DNA of 12,175 nucleotides from Propionivibrio sp. (GTDB lineage Bacteria > Pseudomonadota > Gammaproteobacteria > Burkholderiales > Rhodocyclaceae): contig QKII01000409.1 of NCBI GenBank assembly GCA_003249625.1, positions 1 through 12,175 of the forward strand, read 5' to 3'. Shown one piece after another: positions 6,504 through 12,175 of this stretch; positions within the stretch are counted from its first letter, which is position 1; the number at the start of each line of letters is the position of its first letter. Made by a program: the position numbers and the translations under genes. The notes below the pieces were generated by a model. That model saw nothing but the letters and a program-made list of their open reading frames with translations, ran no database searches and was not told where the DNA came from.

Positions 6504-7909
6504 AACACCCAAGTGTCCTTGGTGCCGCCGCCTTGCGACGAGTTGACTACTAGCGAACCTTCGCGCAGTGCGACGCGGGTCAGTCCACCGGGTACCATGT
6601 CGATGGTCTTTCCGGAGAGCACGAAAGGGCGCAGGTCAAGATGGCGAGGGGCTACTCCTGAGTCGACGAAAGTCGGACAGTTGGAAAGAGCCAGCGTCGG
6701 CTGGGCAATGTATTTTTCCGGCGAAGCGATGATGCGCTGGCGGAACGCTTCAATCTGTTCCTTCGTTGAGGCCGGGCCAACAAGCATTCCGTAACCGCCT
6801 GCGCCGTGTACTTCCTTGACCACCAGTTCGGGCAAGTGCTCGAGTACGTATTTGAGGTCGTCGGGCTTGCGAAGCATGTAGGTTGGAACGTTGTTCAGGA
6901 TCGGTTCCTCGCCGAGGTAGAAGCGGATCATCTCAGGCACGTACGGGTAGATCGATTTGTCGTCGGCGACTCCCGTTCCGATGGCGTTGGCCAGCGTCAC
7001 ATTGCCCGCACGGTATGCCGAAAGCAATCCGGGAACGCCGAGCATCGAATCCTTGCGGAAGGCCAGTGGGTCGAGGAAATCGTCGTCGAGGCGGCGGTAG
7101 ATCACGTCAACGCGCTGCGGCCCCTGCGTGGTGCGCATGAAGACCGTTTCGTCCTTGACGAACAGGTCGCGCCCCTCAACGAGTTCGATGCCCATTTGCT
7201 GCGCCAGAAAGGTGTGCTCGAAATAGGCGCTGTTGAAAGCGCCGGGTGTGAGCAGCACCACTGTCGGGTTTTGTACACCTTGCGGAGCTACGGTGCGCAG
7301 GTTTTCCAGCAACATGTCCGGGTAGTGCTGCACCGGTGCGATTTTCTGTTTGGAGAACAGTTCAGGGAAGAGCCGCATCATCATCTTGCGGTCCTCGATC
7401 ATGTATGACACTCCGGACGGTACGCGCAGGTTGTCTTCCAGCACGTAATATTCCCCCTCGCCGGCTCGGACCAGATCGACCCCCGCAATGTGCGCGTAGA
7501 TGCCGGCCGGAACGTCGACTCCTTTCATCTCCGGGCGGAACTGCGCATTGTTCAGCACCTGTTCTCGCGGGATATGGCCGGCCTCGATGATGTGCTGGTC
7601 ATGATAGATGTCGTTCAGGAAGGCGTTCAGCGCCTTGACGCGTTGCCGCAAGCCTTGTTGCAGTTCTTTCCACTCCCGCGCGGGGATGATGCGCGGGATG
7701 ATGTCGAAGGGTATCAGGCGCTCCTTGCCGGCTTCCTCGCCATAGACGGCGAAAGTGATACCGACGCGGTGGAACGCGATGTCGGCTTCGGCGCGCTTGC
7801 GGGCGATGCGCTCCGGCGGGGTGGCGGCGAGCCAGTCGGCGTAGGCGCGGTAGTGCGGTCTTACGGCGCCTGCTGCATCGTGCATCTCGTTGAAGAATGT
7901 GGTTTTCAT
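6494..7909 (-). CDS. Stand-alone circularly permuted type 2 ATP-grasp protein (DUF404/DUF407)
   Basis: Predicted cytosolic carboxylate-amine/peptide ligase using ATP; the substrate is unknown. The 471-residue protein shows the family blocks in order (numbers from ATG at 7909). They are [20 protein letters not shown] (1-20), [10 protein letters not shown] (50-59), [15 protein letters not shown] (66-80), and [16 protein letters not shown] (154-169). The last holds an E-D-N followed by PSG, resembling the metal-binding E-x-N of ordinary ATP-grasp enzymes. Then come [33 protein letters not shown] (270-282), [20 protein letters not shown], the ATP-site lysine and glycine-rich loop [16 protein letters not shown] (363-378), and the terminal [12 protein letters not shown]. 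An in-frame TTG at 7960 would add 17 residues unlike the family, so I prefer the ATG, although its ribosome site is weak. All motifs look intact. It lies 33 nt before its alpha-E partner and 164 nt after the LysR gene. Confidence 0.92.
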   Translation of the reverse strand: MKTTFFNEMHDAAGAVRPHYRAYADWLAATPPERIARKRAEADIAFHRVGITFAVYGEEAGKERLIPFDIIPRIIPAREWKELQQGLRQRVKALNAFLNDIYHDQHIIEAGHIPREQVLNNAQFRPEMKGVDVPAGIYAHIAGVDLVRAGEGEYYVLEDNLRVPSGVSYMIEDRKMMMRLFPELFSKQKIAPVQHYPDMLLENLRTVAPQGVQNPTVVLLTPGAFNSAYFEHTFLAQQMGIELVEGRDLFVKDETVFMRTTQGPQRVDVIYRRLDDDFLDPLAFRKDSMLGVPGLLSAYRAGNVTLANAIGTGVADDKSIYPYVPEMIRFYLGEEPILNNVPTYMLRKPDDLKYVLEHLPELVVKEVHGAGGYGMLVGPASTKEQIEAFRQRIIASPEKYIAQPTLALSNCPTFVDSGVAPRHLDLRPFVLSGKTIDMVPGGLTRVALREGSLVVNSSQGGGTKDTWVLEN

Positions 7910-7930
7910 GGTTGTTACCGCAGCAAAATG

Positions 7931-7981
7931 GTTAATCACTTTGAGCAGAAAGCGTGCCAACGGAAAACTACGAGTTAATCA
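7931..7981. promoter_or_regulatory. Direct repeat of GTTAATCA upstream of the split ATP-grasp gene
   Basis: GTTAATCA occurs at 7931-7938 and again at 7974-7981, 43 bases apart, about four helical turns. Both lie in the 164-base gap between the LysR gene and the ATP-grasp start, where a regulator of the downstream pair could bind. The gap otherwise shows no clear terminator or promoter. Confidence 0.3.
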
Positions 7982-8073
7982 GGGTTTTGCTTTATTCCCC
8001 GATGTTGATGCACCAGCATTGGGCGGCGGCGCACCAATCACGACACGATGGCGCGTGTTCACGGCTGGTGGAA

Positions 8074-8943
8074 CTATTCCGACATGGGGCGTCCACTTTC
8101 CAGATAAGCGAGAAAAGCACGTACGGTCTGCAGTTCAAGGGATGTGTTGGTGCACAGTACCCACGTTTTTCGGATCAATGGCGAACCGTCCTGCCAGAAG
8201 AGCGGCTGCTTTACCAACCCGTATTTCCTCGCCAGTCCGATGTCCGGCAGGATCGACCAGCCGAGGCCGTGCAGGACCATCTGGCGGGCGGTCTCCATGG
8301 TGGTGACTTCCATCGTGGTGTTTGGCGGGGTGTTGAAATTCTTGCGCCACCAGTCGTCGAGCAGGCGATGCAGCGCGGCGTCGGCGCCGTAGCGGATGTG
8401 GGGTAGCCTGGGGAGGGCGGCGAAGTCGAGCGGCTCGCGGGAAGCGATGCACAAGGGCTCCTCCGACAGCAGAAAGCGCTCGCCGCTCCAGTCATGTTCG
8501 CCGCGCACGATGCCGAGAGTGATCTCCTGGCGTTCCAGCATCTCGACGATCTTCGAACTGAATCCGGTCTTCAGTGCGATCTCGACCTCCGGGTAGAAGG
8601 TCAGGAACCCCTTGAGTATTTTTGGCAGGGTGTAGTGCGCGAACACGCTGGAGGTGCCCATGCGTAGCGACCCCTGCACCTTGTCCACCATGTTCTTGAT
8701 GCGTTCCTTGACCGTGCCGAACTTTTGCAGCATTTCGTCGGCGTAAGCCACCAGGCATTCCCCTTGCGGAGTGAATTCGACGCCGCTGGGAATCCTCGAA
8801 ACGATCTGGGCACCGAACTCTTCCTCGATGTTCTTCAAGCGGTAGGTTAGCGCCGGCTGGGTGATGTACAGGCGCGCGGCGGCTTTGGTGAGGTTTTTTT
8901 CCTCCGCGATCGTTTTGAGTATCCGCCAGTCCTTGTCGTCCAC
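8074..8943 (-). CDS. LysR-type transcriptional regulator
   Basis: A 289-residue DNA-binding regulator. The N-terminal winged helix-turn-helix covers about residues 1-60, with the recognition region NLTKAAARLYITQPALTYRL (17-36) and the typical FGAQIVSR-x-PSGVEFTPQG (43-60). A linker helix follows, then a periplasmic-binding-protein-like effector domain (about 90-285) with RMGTSSVFAHYTLPKIL and HGLGWSILPDIGLARKYGL. GTG at 8943 is the start, supported by AAGG (8955-8952) with 8-nt spacing. It lies 101 nt after the transglutaminase and 164 nt before the split ATP-grasp gene, all in one direction. A TAGAAT hexamer at 8985-8980 on the minus strand could be its own -10, but no good -35 was found. 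LysR regulators often control neighbouring genes, so it may tune one or both ATP-grasp modules. The effector cannot be inferred, and it could equally act elsewhere. Confidence 0.95.
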   Translation of the reverse strand: MDDKDWRILKTIAEEKNLTKAAARLYITQPALTYRLKNIEEEFGAQIVSRIPSGVEFTPQGECLVAYADEMLQKFGTVKERIKNMVDKVQGSLRMGTSSVFAHYTLPKILKGFLTFYPEVEIALKTGFSSKIVEMLERQEITLGIVRGEHDWSGERFLLSEEPLCIASREPLDFAALPRLPHIRYGADAALHRLLDDWWRKNFNTPPNTTMEVTTMETARQMVLHGLGWSILPDIGLARKYGLVKQPLFWQDGSPLIRKTWVLCTNTSLELQTVRAFLAYLESGRPMSE

Positions 8944-9044
8944 GTCCGGTGCCTTGATTGCGTTTCTGGATTGGCTGCCATTCTATCGCTCAACGCAGAC
9001 AGCGGTGCGCGGCTCACCGTTTTCGTCTAGCAGATCTCTGTCCG

Positions 9045-9974
9045 TTACGCCACGGTTATGGTCGGCTGCAGTTCGTCGTACGGTGTGACGGTGACGGCAA
9101 CCTCTGGCGTGTGCTCGTCGCCGCCGAGGATGACGCCACGCAGTGGCGAAACGTCGCCGAAGTCGCGGCCCCATGCCAGGGTGATGTGCTGCGTATCGGG
9201 CAACAGGTTGTTGGTCGGATCGAAGTCGACCCAGAACCCGCCGTCGGCGTCCGGGCAGAATACGGAAATCCAGGCGTGCGAGGCGTCCGCACCGATCATC
9301 CTGGGTTTGCCGGGCGGGGGTTTGGTCAGCAGGTAGCCGCTCACGTAGCATGCAGCAAGCCCGAGAGAGCGCAGGCAGGAAAGCATCAGGTGGGCGAAGT
9401 CCTGGCAGACCCCGCGTTTGTCCTGAAGAACCTGGAGGACCGGCGTTGCGACGGTAGTGGCCTTGGCGTCGAACTTGAACTCACGGAAGATCTTTGCCAT
9501 CAGCGCCTGCACGGCGTCCAGCAACGGCCGTCCAGGCGGGAAACATGGCGCCGCATAGGCTGCAAATTCGCGTTTGACGCGCACGTAGGGTGATTCGAAG
9601 AGGTAAGCACAGGCTTCCAGATGGATCGGCCGTGTGCCGTAGGCCAGCGCGGCGCGCACTTCGTCCCAGGCGGCGGTTTTTCCGAACGGTACGTCCGGCA
9701 GGTGCGAACGGACTTCGATCCGGCTCTCGGCTCGCACCAGCAGGTTGCTGTGTGGCGACTCGATGGAAAACTGCTGGATCGGATTGCCAAAGGCGTCGGT
9801 CCGTGTTTCGTCCAGGCTTGGTTGCGGATCGATATGCACCGCGTGCTCGACACAGGTTTGCCAGTCACAGATACGGGGCTCCAGGTGCAGGAGCTGGCGT
9901 GAGATCGAGACGGGGCTCTCGTAGTGGTAGCTCGTCTCGTGGACAATGTGATAGCGGGCGGCGTCAGTGCTCAT
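9045..9974 (-). CDS. Transglutaminase-like cysteine enzyme with bacterial N-terminal domain
   Basis: The 309-residue protein (counted from ATG at 9974) has a beta-rich bacterial transglutaminase N-terminal region, beginning ARYHIVHETSYHYESPV and running to about residue 95. The transglutaminase core (about 150-270) follows, with the catalytic triad visible: Cys190 in KRGVCQDFAHL, His233 in ASHAWISVF, and Asp252 in VDFDPTNN. No signal peptide is evident, so it is probably cytosolic. Family enzymes may cleave, form or swap amide bonds. Next to ATP-grasp/alpha-E genes it is predicted to process the same unknown peptide or protein substrate. The upstream fused gene ends TAG at 9979-9977, and GTG at 9977 overlaps it while ATG follows at 9974. 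Lacking any clear ribosome site, translation is likely coupled by re-initiation. I chose ATG because MST is a usual start; the GTG start would add one residue. Confidence 0.92.
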   Translation of the reverse strand: MSTDAARYHIVHETSYHYESPVSISRQLLHLEPRICDWQTCVEHAVHIDPQPSLDETRTDAFGNPIQQFSIESPHSNLLVRAESRIEVRSHLPDVPFGKTAAWDEVRAALAYGTRPIHLEACAYLFESPYVRVKREFAAYAAPCFPPGRPLLDAVQALMAKIFREFKFDAKATTVATPVLQVLQDKRGVCQDFAHLMLSCLRSLGLAACYVSGYLLTKPPPGKPRMIGADASHAWISVFCPDADGGFWVDFDPTNNLLPDTQHITLAWGRDFGDVSPLRGVILGGDEHTPEVAVTVTPYDELQPTITVA

Positions 9975-9976
9975 CA

Positions 9977-12175
9977 CTAGGCGGCCATGGTTTGACGGCC
10001 GACGTCGCCGACGTGGGTGAAGTAGCGCATGGCCAGTCGGTCGGACAGATGCGCGGCGGCCTCGGCGAGGTCGTCGAGCAAATCGGCCAGTTCAATGCAG
10101 CTGCCGCAGGACTGGCAGGTGGAAAAGTCTCGGCTCTCGAAGCATTGCATGTCGAAGGTGCGCAGACGGGTCAGCCCAGCGTGCAGACCATCATCGCCTG
10201 CGTTGCCCGGCAAGCTGCCGAGTTCACGTTCCAGCCGTCCCAGATAGCGGATCAGGTTCTGTACCTGGAAAATGACCGCGTGCGGGTTGGCTTCATCCAA
10301 TACGATAAGGTCGATAGTAGGTAACAGCTCGGGTTGCGCCATGTAACGCGAGCGGTAGGTGATGATGCTGTCGGCCAGCTCGAGCAGCCACTCAAGACAA
10401 CCGGCTGCACGGGTTGATTTAAGCCGGAGGAACTGGCTGATGGTGCCGCACAGGAAGATCAGGCGTTCGAGCCGGCGCCCGATGATCAGGAAACGCCAGC
10501 CATCGTCGCGCGTCATGTCGTCCATTGCGAACCCGGCCAATGCCGAGGAGGCAAGCAGCATCTGGTCGAGAAAGGCCAGCGCCTCGCTGAGCGACGGGCG
10601 GCTCTTCGCGTATGCCTGCAGTTGATGCTGGAGACGGTTCAGCGCGTGCCAGTTGTCGAGCGAAAAGCGTTCGCGCACCTGTGCGCCGACCCAGAGCAGA
10701 CGTCGGATATTTCCAGCCAGGCCCTCGCCCCATTCCGCGCTGCACAACGCATCCATGAGCTGTGTTTCGATGTCGCGACGGGAGGGAGATTTGGTTTCGA
10801 TCTCGGGCAGCAGTTGCAGAGAGCGTCCTGTCTCGTAGGCTGATTTCAAGGCGTTTGCATCATAGTCGCTGCCGGTGTCTACCAGTCGGGACAGGCCGAC
10901 GCGCAGCAGGCGCGCGGTGTCTTCGCAGCGCTCTGTGTAACGGCCGAACCAGAAAAGGTTCTCGACGACGCGAGATGACAGGTTGCTGCCGCTGCGGACG
11001 AGGTCTCCCTTGCCGAGCTGCGGCTTGATCAGGCTGAAGGTATTGACCGGCTCATCGCTGAGAACCCAGGTGTCCTTGCTCGACCCGCCGCGTTGCATGG
11101 CGATGAAGCGAGCGTTTACTGCCGAGGTGACGCGCGTCAGTCCGCCCGGGAGAATCTGATAACCGCGCGGTGTTGCCGCCACGTAAACGCGCAGCGCGAC
11201 ACCTCGCGGCAACAGACGCCGTTCGTGTGGCGCGCTCCAGGAGGGCGCTTGCGAGAATCGCACCAGTTCCTGCGCGACGTAGGCTTGGGGGCGGGCGCGC
11301 AAGCGTTCGATCACTTCCGTGCGCTGTGCTCCTTTCAGGTCACTGCCAAAGATCGGTTCGAGTCGCTGCGACGGGAAAGCTCCCTTGATGACCAGACGGT
11401 CGAGATGCTTGATGACGAATTCCAGCGCCGTCTGTTCACCACACCACCAGGTGCCGACCGAGGGCATGCGCAGCGTTTCACCGAGCAATTTCTCGCAGGC
11501 GCCTGGCAGGAAACCTGGTAGCGCCGCAGATTCGAGCAGGCCGCTGCCGAGCGCATTGGCCACCAGAACGTTGCCAGCACGTACCGCCTGCAGCAGTCCG
11601 GGGATACCCAATGCCGAGTCGCCACGGAGTTCGAGCGGGTCGCAGTAGTCGTCGTCGAGACGGCGCAGGATGGCGTGCACCCTCTTGAGCCCTGTCAGTG
11701 TCTTCAGGAAGACGCAGTTCTCACGCACCGTCAAGTCTTGCCCTTCGACCAGCGGATAGCCGAGGTAACGGGCAAGATAGGCGTGTTCGAAATAGGTTTC
11801 GTTGTAAGGGCCCGGCGTTAGCAGAACGACCAGCGGGTTGGTGCCGTTGCCATCGCACGGTGCCCATTGCGCCAGGTTTTCCTGTAGCGCGGCGAAGAAT
11901 GCCGCGAGGTGCTGTACGCCAAGTTCGCGGAACTTCTCGGGGAACAATCGCGAAACGATGACCCGGTTCTCCAGTGCGTAGCCGGCACCGGAAGGCGCTT
12001 GCGTGCGGTCCGCGATGACCCACCAGCGGCCATCGGGCGAACGGGCGAGGTCAGCGGCGTAAAGGTGCAGCCAGATGTTGCCCGGCGGACGGATGCCTTG
12101 GCAGGGCCACAGGTAGCCGTTGTGTCCGTAGACCAGCGCGGGGGGCAGGCTGCCGTCCTTCAGCAGGGTCTGATC
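9977..12175 (-). CDS. Fused circularly permuted ATP-grasp/alpha-E protein, 5' end beyond window
   Basis: The frame is open to the last base of the window, leaving 732 residues visible (numbered here from the right edge); a TTG at 11947 is internal, not the start. The upstream part reads TLLKDGSLPPALVYG (3-17), WWVIADRTQAPSGAGYALEN (51-70) and VVLLTPGPYNETYFEHAYLA (116-135). It continues LRRLDDDYCDPLELRGDSAL and GIPGLLQAVRAGNVLVANAL, typical of DUF404/DUF407 circularly permuted ATP-grasp proteins. That domain ends about residue 372 with GGSSKDTWVLSDEP. After a short linker the alpha-E domain begins LSSRVVENLFWFGRYTER (399-416) and runs to about 720. Near its end is a C-X8-C-X2-C-X2-C cluster (678, 687, 690, 693). 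Compared with the split copy at 6494-7909, the glycine-rich loop is replaced by GAFPSQRLEP after the conserved VIK (262-264), and the E-D-N is replaced by A-D-R (55-57). The gene abuts the transglutaminase. About 100 N-terminal residues are probably missing. Confidence 0.93.
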   Translation of the reverse strand, partial: DQTLLKDGSLPPALVYGHNGYLWPCQGIRPPGNIWLHLYAADLARSPDGRWWVIADRTQAPSGAGYALENRVIVSRLFPEKFRELGVQHLAAFFAALQENLAQWAPCDGNGTNPLVVLLTPGPYNETYFEHAYLARYLGYPLVEGQDLTVRENCVFLKTLTGLKRVHAILRRLDDDYCDPLELRGDSALGIPGLLQAVRAGNVLVANALGSGLLESAALPGFLPGACEKLLGETLRMPSVGTWWCGEQTALEFVIKHLDRLVIKGAFPSQRLEPIFGSDLKGAQRTEVIERLRARPQAYVAQELVRFSQAPSWSAPHERRLLPRGVALRVYVAATPRGYQILPGGLTRVTSAVNARFIAMQRGGSSKDTWVLSDEPVNTFSLIKPQLGKGDLVRSGSNLSSRVVENLFWFGRYTERCEDTARLLRVGLSRLVDTGSDYDANALKSAYETGRSLQLLPEIETKSPSRRDIETQLMDALCSAEWGEGLAGNIRRLLWVGAQVRERFSLDNWHALNRLQHQLQAYAKSRPSLSEALAFLDQMLLASSALAGFAMDDMTRDDGWRFLIIGRRLERLIFLCGTISQFLRLKSTRAAGCLEWLLELADSIITYRSRYMAQPELLPTIDLIVLDEANPHAVIFQVQNLIRYLGRLERELGSLPGNAGDDGLHAGLTRLRTFDMQCFESRDFSTCQSCGSCIELADLLDDLAEAAAHLSDRLAMRYFTHVGDVGRQTMAA

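Noticed and set aside
5612..6553. Long + strand open frame opposite the alpha-E gene
   Set aside because: Mirror of conserved alpha-E codons; low-complexity V/A/E/D composition and no homology that I recognise.
7910..8073. A small gene or RNA in the gap between the LysR and ATP-grasp genes
   Set aside because: No frame with a credible start and ribosome site, and no stable hairpin with a T-run, was found.
11947..11947. TTG at 11947 as the start of the fused ATP-grasp gene
   Set aside because: Reading on to the right edge gives conserved family sequence (WWVIADRTQAPSGAGYALEN) without a stop, so the TTG is internal and the gene is cut by the window.
5516..12175. Anti-phage defence island or biosynthetic cluster
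   Set aside because: No nuclease, reverse transcriptase, toxin, integrase, carrier-protein or export gene is present; the set matches the known but uncharacterised ATP-grasp/alpha-E/transglutaminase association instead.

Overview
The window is GC-rich, densely coding DNA that looks chromosomal and betaproteobacterial. The best clues are the glutaminyl-tRNA synthetase, whose catalytic domain carries the betaproteobacterial-style stretch YVDSIIDAVHWLGF, and the presence of direct glutaminylation at all, which is typical of beta/gammaproteobacteria. A Rhodocyclales-like host would fit, but this is a guess from recalled sequences. No tRNA, rRNA, CRISPR array, insertion sequence or phage gene was seen, and no gene-free stretch exceeds 300 bases.

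Left third (1-3926). A 5'-truncated SLC13/ArsB-NhaD-type anion permease on the + strand converges on a minus-strand pair: methylglyoxal synthase (mgsA) followed 12 nt later by an unlisted-looking 58-residue basic protein. Upstream of mgsA, and separated from it by a good intrinsic terminator, lies glnS (GTG start, clear Shine-Dalgarno).

Middle (3927-5474). A membrane-anchored PAS-PAS-GGDEF diguanylate cyclase is transcribed divergently from glnS. It has an intact GGEEF active site and an intact RxxD inhibitory site.

Right half (5516-12175). Five co-directional minus-strand genes form the most interesting locus. In transcription order they are: a large fused circularly permuted ATP-grasp/alpha-E protein (its start is beyond the right edge), a transglutaminase-like cysteine protease fold protein whose start abuts the stop of the fused gene, a LysR-type regulator, a stand-alone circularly permuted ATP-grasp protein, and a stand-alone alpha-E protein. 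The locus therefore holds two paralogous ATP-grasp/alpha-E modules, one fused and one split, plus one transglutaminase. Comparative genomics (Iyer, Aravind and colleagues) has predicted that such genes make, transfer or cleave an unknown peptide or amide-linked product, often together with the proteasome-like peptidase Anbu. To my knowledge the substrate is unresolved. Reading the two ATP-grasp copies side by side shows that the fused copy lacks both the glycine-rich loop and the E-x-N-like motif present in the split copy, and its alpha-E domain carries a C-X8-C-X2-C-X2-C cluster. These asymmetries suggest the two modules do different jobs.

The families themselves are known, so I do not claim a wholly new system. 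The novelty lies in the uncharacterised chemistry, the duplicated and divergent arrangement, the LysR gene between the modules, and the small basic protein after mgsA.
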